From Thermoanaerobacter ethanolicus JW 200 (lineage in GTDB: Bacteria; Bacillota; Thermoanaerobacteria; Thermoanaerobacterales; Thermoanaerobacteraceae): a stretch of DNA of 64,000 bases. Location: contig NZ_CP033580.1 in assembly GCF_003722315.1 (NCBI RefSeq), forward strand, positions 681,001-745,000, read 5' to 3'. The notes beneath the pieces are model-generated. The model had not been told where the DNA came from. It made no database searches and was given only the letters and a program-made list of their open reading frames with translations. The translations under genes and the position numbers were made by a program. The first letter of the stretch is position 1; every line of letters starts with the position of its first letter. Of this stretch, positions 43,961 through 52,990 are shown in pieces.

Positions 43961-44707
43961 TTAGGGAGTCACAGGTTTAGCGTAAAAGAATTTAATAGGG
44001 TCACTGTATTTAGGCACTACTATTTTATCAGAAGTTTGTATATCTACTTTGATACCATAAAATCTTAAAGTATCTACTATTCCGCCTTTTAAATTAAGGG
44101 CTGCTTGTAATGTGTCAGGGTCTCCTATTGCTTTTATTACGTAAGGAGGAGCGTACCTTGTAGAGTTTATGTTTATTGTGGGGCCTACACATCGTATCTC
44201 AGACATTGCAATTATTCTTTGGTCATTTATAGCTATTGCTTCAGCACCACCCGCTTTCAATTCATTTACAATATTTAATAAATCTTCATCGTGGACTAAG
44301 TACAAATTAGGGTCTTCGCCGTCTCGAGGCTGTAAGTCGCTGTCATTTACCGTTACTATAACTCCTGGGCCTACCATATCTGTAAGTCCTGCTAAAATTT
44401 TATATTTTTCAACATCCTGCTGTAGATTTTTTAAAGCGGCATCATCTTTTGATGCAGCATCTTCGTACTCTTTAAATCTTTTAGTGAGTTCTTCTAATTG
44501 CTGTTCTAAATTTGCCTTTTCTTCTTGAGCTTTTTTGAGCTGCTGAGTAAGTTCTTCTAATCTTGCATAATTTGTAGCTGAAATAGAGGTAGGAGGTCTA
44601 TTGCCGCCTTGTACAGTTTTAAATTGCATAGAAATCATGAGACCCATTGCAATAAATACAAGCATCAGGGATAAAGTTTGTAATGTCTTTCCTTTCAATT
44701 TCTCCAC
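43961..44707 (-). CDS. DUF881 family protein (YlxX/YlxW-like)
   Basis: A 248-residue protein: N-terminal membrane helix (LQTLSLMLVFIAMGLMISM), a coiled coil (about residues 46-100), then the DUF881 domain with GPGVIVTVNDSD, LVHDEDLLNIVNELKAGGAEAIAINDQRI and CVGPTININSTRYAPPYVIKAIGD. Related Firmicute genes lie in division or cell-wall clusters and may bind periplasmic partners; the function is not known. The start is GTG 44707. The 170 bases upstream show only AT-rich sequence with no clear signal. Confidence 0.85.
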   Translation of the reverse strand: MEKLKGKTLQTLSLMLVFIAMGLMISMQFKTVQGGNRPPTSISATNYARLEELTQQLKKAQEEKANLEQQLEELTKRFKEYEDAASKDDAALKNLQQDVEKYKILAGLTDMVGPGVIVTVNDSDLQPRDGEDPNLYLVHDEDLLNIVNELKAGGAEAIAINDQRIIAMSEIRCVGPTININSTRYAPPYVIKAIGDPDTLQAALNLKGGIVDTLRFYGIKVDIQTSDKIVVPKYSDPIKFFYAKPVTP

Positions 44708-44861
44708 ATCCTTTCTCTATATAAAAAGACGCATTCATCTTGCTTTTGGTTTCAGCTTATATACATTTCTATAAATAACTGTAACACTCTATAAATACTA
44801 TAACACGGAAAATATTAAAATTTATTAAGAAATTATTAAGTTTTTATTACAAAAAGGTTAC

Positions 44862-44893
44862 AAAAAACTCTGATACTTTTCATATCAGAGTTT
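44862..44893 (-). terminator. Terminator at the 3' end of the 178-aa gene
   Basis: AAACTCTGATA and TATCAGAGTTT arms enclose a short loop and are followed on the minus strand by TTTTTTG. It overlaps the TGA stop. Confidence 0.75.
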
Positions 44894-45416
44894 CAGGAGA
44901 GTCTTCTTTTATTGCGTTTTCTATGGAGTTTTTAAGGGATAATATTTCCTCTAATTCTTTATTGTATTTATCTATTTTAAACATGGTACTTTTGTATATG
45001 CGTATATCTTCTTCGTTTTTTTGTATACATTTTTTAAGAGAGTTTTTTACGGTTTCAAAAAGCGCATCATAAGTGATGTAATTATGTATTTCAAGGTCGG
45101 AGATCGGAACTGCGATTAATTCCTCACTTTCTATTTTATAGTGATAAAAAATGTTGTCAGGTTTTAAAACTATTTTTTCATCTATGCTTTTATCGTAGAT
45201 TATTATACCTTCTCCTATTTCAAAGGTTTTTCCGCTATAACTTCTAAGTTTTATATTTTCGACTCCTATGTATTTTTTTATTGCCAAAAGTATACTCTTT
45301 ATTTCTGATATAGACTTTTCAAGCACTTCTTGCATTTTTTTACTTGCCATTTCTTTATGTTTTTCGCTTTTTATGAGTTCTTCCATCAAAGACTTTATTT
45401 CTTGTATATCTCCCAT
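44880..45416 (-). CDS. Hypothetical protein with coiled-coil ends (178 aa)
   Basis: I do not recognise this protein. Residues 1-50 and 120-170 look like charged amphipathic helices (SLMEELIKSEKHKEMASKKM and related), around a compact beta-rich middle (KLRSYSGKTFEIGEGIIIYD, EELIAVPISDLEIHNYITYD). There is no signal peptide, membrane helix or metal-binding cluster. The ribosome binding site (AAAGAGGTG) is good and a terminator follows, so it is probably a real single gene. It may be a structural or adaptor protein. Confidence 0.75.
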   Translation of the reverse strand: MGDIQEIKSLMEELIKSEKHKEMASKKMQEVLEKSISEIKSILLAIKKYIGVENIKLRSYSGKTFEIGEGIIIYDKSIDEKIVLKPDNIFYHYKIESEELIAVPISDLEIHNYITYDALFETVKNSLKKCIQKNEEDIRIYKSTMFKIDKYNKELEEILSLKNSIENAIKEDSPETLI

Positions 45417-45499
45417 GAAATATCACCTCTTTCTTAATATTCCACAGAGAACTTATTTTAAACGTTGAATACATTAAATTATTAGAGGGAAAAATAGAC

Positions 45500-45527
45500 T
45501 TGACTATTTTTTAAAGTTTGGTAGACT
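45500..45527 (+). promoter_or_regulatory. ldh promoter
   Basis: TTGACT at 45500-45505, 16 bases, TAGACT at 45522-45527. Just downstream TTATTAACGGAAAATTAATG forms a loose dyad reminiscent of Rex sites (which respond to NADH/NAD+); this is weak. Confidence 0.5.
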
Positions 45528-45567
45528 TTTATTAACGGAAAATTAATGTTGAAAAGGAGAAGATATT

Positions 45568-46503
45568 ATGAGCAAAATATCTGTAATAGGCTCTGGATTT
45601 GTCGGTGCTACTACTGCATACACACTGGCTTTAAGCGGAATTGCCAAAACTATTGTATTAATAGATATTAATAAAGACAAAGCGGAAGGTGATGCTCTTG
45701 ATATAAGCCACGGGGTACCATTTATTAGTCCAGTTGAAGTGTATGCGGGAGATTATGGTGATACTGTAGGTTCTGACATAATAATTATTACAGCGGGAGC
45801 AGCACAAAAACCGGGGGAAACCAGACTTGACTTAGTGAAGAAAAACACAATGATTTTTAAAGACATAGTTGCAAAACTTATTAAAGTAAATGACACAGCA
45901 ATATACCTTATAGTTACAAATCCTGTAGATATTCTTACATACGTTACCTATAAAATATCTGGTTTGCCATACGGAAGAGTGCTGGGGTCTGGCACAGTTC
46001 TTGACAGTGCGAGATTCAGATATCTTTTAAGCAAACATTGTAACATAGATCCGAGGAATATACACGGATATATAATTGGGGAGCATGGCGATTCTGAGCT
46101 CGCAGCTTGGAGCATTACAAACATAGCAGGCATACCAATTGATAATTATTGCAATTTATGTGGAAAAGTATGTGAAAAAGATTTTAGAGAGGAGATTTTC
46201 AATAATGTTGTAAGAGCCGCTTATACGATAATAGAAAAAAAGGGTGCGACATATTATGCGGTTGCTCTCGCAGTAAGAAGAATTGTGGAAGCTATTTTAA
46301 GAGATGAAAATTCCATTTTGACTGTGTCATCTCCGCTAACCGGCCAATATGGTGTTACAGATGTGGCTTTGAGCCTTCCCTCCGTTGTTGGACGAAATGG
46401 AATCGTGAATATACTTGAATTACCACTTTCACAGGAAGAAATTGCTGCTTTTAGAAGGTCAGCCGAAATTATAAAAAGTGTAATACAAGAGCTTGACATA
46501 TAA
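45568..46503 (+). CDS. ldh: L-lactate dehydrogenase
   Basis: A 311-residue NAD-dependent enzyme reducing pyruvate to L-lactate. It has the Rossmann motif GSGFVGATTAYTLAL, DINKDKAEGDALDISHG with the NAD-ribose aspartate, the active-site loop AQKPGETRLDLVKKN with the catalytic arginine, and GEHGDSELAAWS with the catalytic His near residue 178. The TAGE-like substrate-specificity position fits lactate rather than malate dehydrogenase. Own promoter and terminator: monocistronic. Confidence 0.95.
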   Translation: MSKISVIGSGFVGATTAYTLALSGIAKTIVLIDINKDKAEGDALDISHGVPFISPVEVYAGDYGDTVGSDIIIITAGAAQKPGETRLDLVKKNTMIFKDIVAKLIKVNDTAIYLIVTNPVDILTYVTYKISGLPYGRVLGSGTVLDSARFRYLLSKHCNIDPRNIHGYIIGEHGDSELAAWSITNIAGIPIDNYCNLCGKVCEKDFREEIFNNVVRAAYTIIEKKGATYYAVALAVRRIVEAILRDENSILTVSSPLTGQYGVTDVALSLPSVVGRNGIVNILELPLSQEEIAAFRRSAEIIKSVIQELDI

Positions 46504-46523
46504 GAGGGGAAACCCTCTTTTTT
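46502..46523 (+). terminator. Terminator after ldh
   Basis: AAGAGGG-GAAA-CCCTCTT followed by TTTTGC, starting at the ldh stop codon. Confidence 0.8.
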
Positions 46524-46583
46524 GCATATAAAAAGTCACAGTGTGAAAATATAATAATTAAAACAATGATTTTTTAGGATGTG

Positions 46584-47048
46584 ATGGCTGTGCAAAAGAT
46601 AACACAACAAGAGATTATACTAAGTTCTTTTGTTGAAGCTCAAAATTTGGAAAAAATATTATTGGACAAAGTGAGAGAATATGGGAAAGAAGTGATGGAC
46701 AATCAAACAAAAGCATTGCTAAAACAAATTGAAATAATGGTCAAAAACCACAAAGAGGATATAAAGAAAGCAGAAAAAACTATGCATATTGGCTCGCTTT
46801 CCAAAAAGAACATGTCTCAAGAGCCTTTAGACATGCTTCAAGATTTACTAAAAAATTTAGTCAATATTCAGGCTTTTTACAACGAAAGTGTCGTAAATAT
46901 AACTAATCCATATGTAAGGCAATTGTTTACTCAAATGAGGGATGATGTTATGAGATTTATTTCTATTCTTCAAATGGAGATTGAAAGTCTGGAATCGAAA
47001 CCTTCTATTCCAAATAACACAGTTTTAAATACACCGGAGATGAGTTAA
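46584..47048 (+). CDS. Helical protein of unknown function (ferritin-like or spore-coat-like)
   Basis: A 154-residue, almost entirely helical protein. Two long helices (LSSFVEAQNLEKILLDKVRE, then KALLKQIEIMVKNHKEDIKK) and a second pair (DMLQDLLKNLVNIQAFYNES, LFTQMRDDVMRFISILQMEI) suggest a four-helix bundle like those of CotF-type spore coat proteins. No metal ligands pattern is convincing. The ATG at 46584 has AGGA upstream; GTG 46581 is also possible. It is followed after one base by two FAD oxidoreductase genes, so it may be a partner of theirs. Confidence 0.7.
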   Translation: MAVQKITQQEIILSSFVEAQNLEKILLDKVREYGKEVMDNQTKALLKQIEIMVKNHKEDIKKAEKTMHIGSLSKKNMSQEPLDMLQDLLKNLVNIQAFYNESVVNITNPYVRQLFTQMRDDVMRFISILQMEIESLESKPSIPNNTVLNTPEMS

Positions 47049-47049
47049 C

Positions 47050-48150
47050 ATGAAAGTGGCTATTATTGGCGCTGGTGTTTCAGGGCTGGCTGCGGCGATT
47101 ACTTTTCAAAGATATGGTATTACACCAGATATTTTCGAAAAAAAGTGCAAAATAGGTGAATTATTTAACCATGTTGCGGGGTTATTAAAAGTGATAAATA
47201 GGCCTATAAAGGATCCGCTTCATCATCTTAAAAATGTTTATGGAATAGAGGTTAAGCCAATTAACACAATTGACAAAATAGTTATGAAGGGGCCAACTGT
47301 AACGGCTTCTGTTACTGGGAGTAATCTTGGGTATATGATTTTAAGAGGGCAGGACGCAAACTCTCTTGAAAATCAATTGTATAATAAGTTAGAAATACCA
47401 GTTAATTTCAATATAGAAGCTGATTATAAAAAGTTAAAAAATAATTACGATTATGTCATTATTGCTACGGGAAGTTCGCAAATTCCAAAAGAATTGGGGT
47501 GTTGGCAAGAGCTGGTGACGACCTGGGTGAGAGTTGCAAATGTATTAGGAAATTTTGATACAAAAACTCTTATAATGTTGATAAATACTTTATACACTAA
47601 GAGCGGCTATGTGTATTTGATTCCTTACAATGAAAAAAGAGCTGTTTTAGCTATGGTTATACCTTACATTTCAAAAGAAGAGCTGCAGTATTATTGGGAT
47701 ACCTTTCTAAAAGTAGAGAAAATGAATGTAGATATTGTCAATATGGTGGATTTGCAGCATACTTCGGGTAATTGTTTTCCACATCAATATGAAAACTTGC
47801 TTTTTGTTGGGAATGCAGGAGGGGCGATAGAGCCTTTTTTAGGATTTGGAACTTTTAACTCTATTATGAGTGGGGCAATAGCTGCTAAAAGCATAGCAGA
47901 GGGAATTGACTTTGAAAAAGAAATTAGTTTTTTGTCAAATGCTAATATAAAAATGTTGGAGTTTAGAAAAGCTTTAGACCTTATGGACAATGATAAATTG
48001 GACAAGTTTATAAAAATTCTTACTTTTCCTCCTGTGAAAAAACTTGTTTACAATACTAATTTCAATGCGATAAAATACGGTTCACTTTTTATGGAATATA
48101 CAGTAAACAAGCTACACAATAAGCCTTATGAACATAGAAAGAGGGTATAA
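47050..48150 (+). CDS. FAD-dependent oxidoreductase, paralog 1
   Basis: A 366-residue flavoprotein. The N-terminal dinucleotide motif IIGAGVSGLAAAITFQRYG binds FAD, YDYVIIATGSS is the second FAD contact, and NLLFVGNAGGAIEPFLGFG is the C-terminal FAD motif of the geranylgeranyl-reductase/squalene-epoxidase-like (lycopene-cyclase type) group. The substrate is unknown. A helical protein gene lies one base upstream and a close paralog 2 bases downstream, so the three are one unit. Confidence 0.85.
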   Translation: MKVAIIGAGVSGLAAAITFQRYGITPDIFEKKCKIGELFNHVAGLLKVINRPIKDPLHHLKNVYGIEVKPINTIDKIVMKGPTVTASVTGSNLGYMILRGQDANSLENQLYNKLEIPVNFNIEADYKKLKNNYDYVIIATGSSQIPKELGCWQELVTTWVRVANVLGNFDTKTLIMLINTLYTKSGYVYLIPYNEKRAVLAMVIPYISKEELQYYWDTFLKVEKMNVDIVNMVDLQHTSGNCFPHQYENLLFVGNAGGAIEPFLGFGTFNSIMSGAIAAKSIAEGIDFEKEISFLSNANIKMLEFRKALDLMDNDKLDKFIKILTFPPVKKLVYNTNFNAIKYGSLFMEYTVNKLHNKPYEHRKRV

Positions 48151-48152
48151 AA

Positions 48153-49220
48153 ATGAAAGTGGCAATAATCGGCGCAGGAGTATCAGGCTTATGCTGCGCT
48201 TACATTCTTGAAAAATTAGGTGTACAGTGTGATATTTATGAAAGGAAGCATACAATTGGAAGCCTCTATTCTTTTGGAGAATTGCTGTTGCAAATTGTTC
48301 ATAGGCCTCACAAAGATCCTCTTAAGTTTATGGAGAGTCAGTTTAGAATTTCTATTATACCTTTGACCAAAGTGAAAAAAATAATTATCAAATCTCCAAA
48401 AAACATAACAGTTATTAAGGGAGAAAATCTTGGATATATTGTGCAAAGAGGTCAAGAGCAAGAAAGTGTAGAAAACCAATTGGCAAAAAAAATAAATGCA
48501 AAGATAAATTTTAATATTAATGCGGATTACAAGGAATTAGCCAAATCTTATGATTATGTGGTAGTTGCTACAGGAAATAGTATGATAGCAAAACAACTTA
48601 CAGAAGTTGAAAATATAGTTTCTTCAAGGATCAAAGGAGGAATTGCTTTAGGAGATTTTGAGCCTCATACTGTGTACTTATGGCTTAACACAATGTACGC
48701 GAGGTCAGGGTTTGGATATCTTGTACCTCTTAGTCAAAATAAAGCGTCAATAATTCTTGTGGCTACTTATACGCAAAAAGAAGAGATTGAAAATATGTGG
48801 CACACCTTTTTGTATCAAGAAAAACTAAATTATGAGATGATAGAAACTTTTGAGACGGAATTAGACATAAGTATAACAGATAGACACCAAATAGACAATA
48901 TATATCTAATAGGAAATGCAGGAGGTTTTTTAGATCCTTTTTTAGGATTTGGACTTTTAAACGCTGTAGAAAGTGCGGTTTATTCAGCTGAATCAATTAA
49001 ACATGGCGAAGATTATGAGAAAAAAGTAAAGAAAATAACAGATAGAGTTGATAAACTTGTAGATTTTAGGAAGATGATGGATAGTATAAAAAATGAAGAC
49101 TATGATAGAATAGTAAAAGTGATTGGAAATCCTATAGTTAAAAGAGTGATGTACAAAACTAATTTAGATGTGATAAAATATTTACATTTTCTTGTGAAAA
49201 TAACAAACAGGACCCAGTGA
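48153..49220 (+). CDS. FAD-dependent oxidoreductase, paralog 2
   Basis: A 355-residue paralog of the preceding gene, alignable end to end (both begin MKVAIIGAGVSGL, and both have YDYVV/YDYVI-ATG and GNAGG-x2-[DE]PFLGFG segments). CCAYILEKLGVQCDIYERKHTIGSL replaces the first protein's fold start. Divergence is too great for a very recent copy, so the pair may form a heterodimer or use different substrates. The end is followed by a weak bidirectional hairpin (CCCAGT, ACTGGG). Confidence 0.85.
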   Translation: MKVAIIGAGVSGLCCAYILEKLGVQCDIYERKHTIGSLYSFGELLLQIVHRPHKDPLKFMESQFRISIIPLTKVKKIIIKSPKNITVIKGENLGYIVQRGQEQESVENQLAKKINAKINFNINADYKELAKSYDYVVVATGNSMIAKQLTEVENIVSSRIKGGIALGDFEPHTVYLWLNTMYARSGFGYLVPLSQNKASIILVATYTQKEEIENMWHTFLYQEKLNYEMIETFETELDISITDRHQIDNIYLIGNAGGFLDPFLGFGLLNAVESAVYSAESIKHGEDYEKKVKKITDRVDKLVDFRKMMDSIKNEDYDRIVKVIGNPIVKRVMYKTNLDVIKYLHFLVKITNRTQ

Positions 49221-49232
49221 TTAAACTGGGCC

Positions 49233-49661
49233 TTAAATATTCCACAATTGAAGTCCTGTTGTTTCATCGTAAACTCTTTCCAAATTATTGTCACCGTAAT
49301 CTGTTATTACGAATTCTGCAGCAAATATTATTGTCCCTTCCATTAAATGACCGCCAAAAGCGTTTCCGTTTTTATCTGCTAATGTTATGTGGACATGAGC
49401 AAAGGGCTTGCCATCTTTTACTGAAATATTTCCTGTGGCATTTAGTATTTCCATGTGCTCGTCTTTTGATATGTATATGTAGTTTTTGCTTTGTGCATCA
49501 TAGTAGCCAAATACTGCTTTTGATACAGCACCTATTATGCGTACTTCACCAGAACGTATATTTTCACTGGTGATGACTTTATTAATTTCTTCTAAAAGGT
49601 CTTTTCCGTATGGAAATTTTCCCATAAACCTTCTTTCAATTAATACACTTTTATACCCCAT
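49233..49661 (-). CDS. PPC/DUF296 domain protein
   Basis: A 142-residue single-domain protein with RFMGKFPYGKDLLEEI at the start and the defining loop KPFAHVHITLADKNGNAFGGHLMEGTII. DUF296 (PPC) proteins are trimers; in plants they are fused to AT-hooks, but bacterial stand-alone forms are of unknown function and may bind metal or nucleotide. HVH and GGHL conserve the metal-ligand histidines. Its 3' end meets the FAD operon convergently. Confidence 0.85.
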   Translation of the reverse strand: MGYKSVLIERRFMGKFPYGKDLLEEINKVITSENIRSGEVRIIGAVSKAVFGYYDAQSKNYIYISKDEHMEILNATGNISVKDGKPFAHVHITLADKNGNAFGGHLMEGTIIFAAEFVITDYGDNNLERVYDETTGLQLWNI

Positions 49662-49879
49662 AAAACCACATCCTTCTAATTTTTATTTTTTACACTATAA
49701 TTATATCACAAAAAACTTGTTTCAGCATGGCATTTGCATAGTACAAAATTTTGACCCATGACCGGTTGTTACAAAAAGTTGTAATATGAACTTAAGAATA
49801 GTATAATTAATTATTAAGAAGGAAAGATTGGTAAGGTAAGTTAAGGCATAGAAATTAAAACTTGTAAGGAGAAAGATGT

Positions 49880-50188
49880 ATGAGACCTTATGAAAAAGAA
49901 ATACAAAGCATAAAAAATCAGATAATTCAAAAATATAAGCCAGAGGATATATACCTTTTTGGTTCATGTGCGAGAGGTATAATAACTAAAAGAAGTGACA
50001 TAGATATATGTGTGATTATTGATACGGATAACAAAAGAAAACTCATTCAGCAAATGCTCATAGAACTTGATTACACCGTTGACATAGATATAATAGTTTA
50101 CACTCCGGAAGAATGGAAAAAGTACAAAAATGACCCTTCAACTTTCGCTTATTTAATTAAATCAAAAGGAGTGAGTTTGCTTGGTTGA
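49880..50188 (+). CDS. MNT-type nucleotidyltransferase (antitoxin of MNT-HEPN pair)
   Basis: A complete 102-residue minimal nucleotidyltransferase. The catalytic signature is YLFGSCARGIITKRSDIDICV (G-S then D-x-D), with the third carboxylate in VDIDIIVYTPEEW. It overlaps the HEPN gene by 8 bases. MntA-type proteins neutralise HEPN toxins by adding nucleotides (AMPylation). It resembles the fragment at the window start in its C-terminal part. Confidence 0.9.
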   Translation: MRPYEKEIQSIKNQIIQKYKPEDIYLFGSCARGIITKRSDIDICVIIDTDNKRKLIQQMLIELDYTVDIDIIVYTPEEWKKYKNDPSTFAYLIKSKGVSLLG

Positions 50189-50576
50189 TTCAAAAAAAAT
50201 TGAAGACTGGTTTAATATGGCTAAGAAAGATTTTAAGGGTGCAAAAATTTTGTATGAACATGGTGGCGATTATTATCTTATATGCTTTCACTGTCAACAA
50301 GCTATAGAAAAATATTTAAAGGGTTATTTAATATCAAAAACGGGTGTAATTAATGAAGGACATAGTTTGGTAAAACTTTGTAAAGAAGCACAAAAATATA
50401 ATGAGAATTTCAAAAATTTTCTTAAGGATTGTGCATTAGTAAACTCATATTACATTGAAACAAGATATCCTGCTGAAGAACCTCTTTATGTGGAGGAAGA
50501 AGAGGTTTTGGAATGCATGAGAATAACAGAAGAAATTATGAATTTTATAGATAAATTAGTACAAGAAAAGAACTAA
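50181..50576 (+). CDS. HEPN domain protein, partner of the MNT gene
   Basis: A 131-residue helical HEPN protein of the COG2250 group: WFNMAKKDFKGAKILYEHGG, YLICFHCQQAIEKYLKGYLI, EGHSLVKLCKEA and SYYIETRYPAEEPLYV. It is a paralog of the protein at 167-571. The start is TTG 50181 inside the MNT gene, with AAAGGAGTGAG upstream. A clear R-x4-6-H RNase motif is not seen, so it may be a non-catalytic or divergent HEPN. Confidence 0.88.
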   Translation: MVDSKKIEDWFNMAKKDFKGAKILYEHGGDYYLICFHCQQAIEKYLKGYLISKTGVINEGHSLVKLCKEAQKYNENFKNFLKDCALVNSYYIETRYPAEEPLYVEEEEVLECMRITEEIMNFIDKLVQEKN

Positions 50577-50600
50577 AAAGGCGGTTTTCCCGCCTTTTTT
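50575..50600 (+). terminator. Bidirectional terminator after MNT-HEPN pair
   Basis: AAAAAGGCGG and CCGCCTTTTTT form a strong stem, useful for both the HEPN gene and hppA on the other strand. Confidence 0.85.
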
Positions 50601-50601
50601 A

Positions 50602-52737
50602 TTATCTAAATAGAGCCACAAAGACAAGGGTTATTGTGCTTATGAGCTTTATGAGAACGTGCAGTGAAGGACCGGCTGTATCTTTAAATGGATCACCTAC
50701 AGTGTCTCCTACAACTCCAGCTTTATGAGCTTCAGACTTTTTACCACCGTAATTGCCAAGTTCTATAAATTTCTTTGCGTTATCCCACGCACCGCCGCCG
50801 TTGTTTAAGAATAAAGCCAGTATTACACCTGAAATAGTACCTATCATTAAGAAAGCTGCTGCGGCTTCCTTACCGAGGATTACACCTACTAATATTGGTG
50901 TTACTACTACGATAAGTCCCGGAATCACCATTTCTTTTAAAGCGCCTTTAGTTACAATATCTACTGTTTTAGCATAGTCCGGCTTTGCAGTACCTTCCAT
51001 TATGCCGGGAATTTCTCTAAATTGCCTTCTTACCTCCAGAATTACATATTGTGCCGCTTTACCAACAGCTCTTATTGCAGTTGAACTAAAGAGATATACA
51101 ATCATTGCTCCTATAAATGCTCCTATGAAAACTTCGGGTTTTCCTATATCTACAGCAAACCAGGAATCAATGGGTTTACCTAATATCTTTTTGACTTCAT
51201 CCAGATATGCTGAGAAAAGCAGGAAAGTTGCAAGAGCGGCTGAACCTACTGCGTATCCTTTTGTCAAAGCTTTTGTAGTGTTTCCACAAGCGTCTAACCT
51301 GTCTGTCACATGTCTTACTGACTCTGGTGCCCCTGACATTTCAGTAATTCCACCAGCATTGTCAGTAATAGGTCCAAATGTATCCATTGCAAGTATATAG
51401 GCGGTTGTTGATAGCATGCCCATTGTTGCAATAGCTGTGCCGTAAAGTCCAGAAGTCCCTATATGAGGAAGTGCTAATTCACCAAGTTTATAAGCTATAA
51501 ATATTGCTGCAGATATAAATATAACTGGAAGGGCAGTAGATTCCATACCCACAGAAATACCTGTAATTATGTTTGTAGCAGCTCCCGTTGTGGAAGCTTT
51601 GGCAATTTCCTGTACAGGACGTTTATTTACAGAAGTATAATAGTCTGTCAAGAATACAAAGATGTAACTTAGTACAACACCTGTTACTACTGCACCATAC
51701 AGTAACCAATAATTAACTTCACTGCCATCAGGCAAATGGCCAGAAAGCATTATTTTTACTGCAAAGAAAAGAGCAATTAAATTTACAATTGTAGTGACAA
51801 AGTAACCTTTATTTAAAGCTATCATTGGGTCTTTTGATTCATCTTTTGCATTGACGAAAAAGATGCCTATGATAGAGGCAATTATACCTATTGCACGAGC
51901 TACTAATGGGAAAAGTATTCCTTTCCACCCGAATACAGGATAAAGACCTACTCCTAATATCATAGCGCCAATATTTTCAGCAGCGGTTGATTCAAAGAGG
52001 TCAGCTCCTCTTCCTGCACAGTCTCCTACATTATCTCCAACAAGGTCAGCTATAACTGCAGGATTTCTAGGGTCATCTTCTGGAATTCCAGCTTCTACTT
52101 TACCCACAAGGTCAGCTCCTACATCGGCAGCTTTGGTATATATACCACCGCCTAGCTGGGCAAATAATGCTACGAAAGAAGCACCAAAACCAAAACCGAC
52201 GATGAGAGAAGGAGCTTCTTTTATAAGCTCATCTTGTCCAGATAAACCACCATATGCCAAAAATAACGTAGCGACTCCAAAAAGAGACAATGCTGTTACT
52301 GCAAGACCTGTTACAGCTCCTCCTTTTAAAGCAATTTGGAGAGCCCTGTTAAGACCAGATTTTGCACCAGCAGCAGCCCTTACATTCGAATTTACCGCCA
52401 TATACATTCCAATGTAACCCGACAGAGCTGAACAAAAAGCACCTGTAATAAAAGCGAGTCCTACATGCCATGCAAAACTTAACGCAGTACTTGTTCCTTC
52501 AGATAGATGTCCATAATAATTAGCTACAATAATTATTACAGCTACAATTAAGGCTAAAAACGCAATTGTTTTATATTGTCTGTTTAAAAAAGCCATAGCT
52601 CCTTCTTTTATAGCGTCTGAAATTTGCTGCATTTTTTCATCGCCTTTATCTTGTGCAAAGATAAATTTAATTAAACCAATTATAACGAGGGCTGCAATAA
52701 TTATAACCCCGTAAATTAGAGCAAGATAGGAACCCAA
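50602..52737 (-). CDS. hppA: Membrane-bound ion-pumping pyrophosphatase
   Basis: A 711-residue pump with 16 helices that couples PPi hydrolysis to ion transport. The PPi-binding motifs are clear: TKAADVGADLVGKVEAG, DDPRNPAVIADLVGDNVGDCAGRGADLFES, and GDTVGDPFKDTAGPSLH near the C-terminus. In the stretch GNTTKALTKGYAVGSAA the lysine after GNTT is the residue found in K+-independent H+-pumping enzymes (K+-dependent ones have alanine), so I predict a K+-independent proton pump. The start is TTG 52737 with AAAGGGATG upstream. Confidence 0.94.
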   Translation of the reverse strand: MGSYLALIYGVIIIAALVIIGLIKFIFAQDKGDEKMQQISDAIKEGAMAFLNRQYKTIAFLALIVAVIIIVANYYGHLSEGTSTALSFAWHVGLAFITGAFCSALSGYIGMYMAVNSNVRAAAGAKSGLNRALQIALKGGAVTGLAVTALSLFGVATLFLAYGGLSGQDELIKEAPSLIVGFGFGASFVALFAQLGGGIYTKAADVGADLVGKVEAGIPEDDPRNPAVIADLVGDNVGDCAGRGADLFESTAAENIGAMILGVGLYPVFGWKGILFPLVARAIGIIASIIGIFFVNAKDESKDPMIALNKGYFVTTIVNLIALFFAVKIMLSGHLPDGSEVNYWLLYGAVVTGVVLSYIFVFLTDYYTSVNKRPVQEIAKASTTGAATNIITGISVGMESTALPVIFISAAIFIAYKLGELALPHIGTSGLYGTAIATMGMLSTTAYILAMDTFGPITDNAGGITEMSGAPESVRHVTDRLDACGNTTKALTKGYAVGSAALATFLLFSAYLDEVKKILGKPIDSWFAVDIGKPEVFIGAFIGAMIVYLFSSTAIRAVGKAAQYVILEVRRQFREIPGIMEGTAKPDYAKTVDIVTKGALKEMVIPGLIVVVTPILVGVILGKEAAAAFLMIGTISGVILALFLNNGGGAWDNAKKFIELGNYGGKKSEAHKAGVVGDTVGDPFKDTAGPSLHVLIKLISTITLVFVALFR

Positions 52738-52894
52738 TTTATATCATCCCTTTCTTTATAATTTTGTCACTACTCATTAGTATTTCGACAAACTTTTAAA
52801 AATTCCTTCAATTATTTTTGAAATGTTTCTAATTTAAACGATATAAGTGAAATTAAGTGAAAGCACAAGAATCGCAAATAAATAGGACATACTA

Positions 52895-52923
52895 TTGAAA
52901 AAATAGACATAATAATTTAAAAT
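52895..52923 (+). promoter_or_regulatory. Candidate promoter of the FBP aldolase/phosphatase gene
   Basis: TTGAAA at 52895-52900, 17 bases, TAAAAT at 52918-52923. The region is very AT-rich, so chance matches are likely. Confidence 0.35.
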
Positions 52924-52990
52924 ATAAGTATAAATAGTATAGCATTATTAATAAAATATAACATACTAATATAAAAAGGAGGAAAATTCT

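Noticed and set aside
45528-45550. Rex operator at ldh
   Set aside because: TTATTAA and TTAATG form only a loose dyad; several mismatches to TTGTTAA-type half-sites. Mentioned under the promoter as weak.
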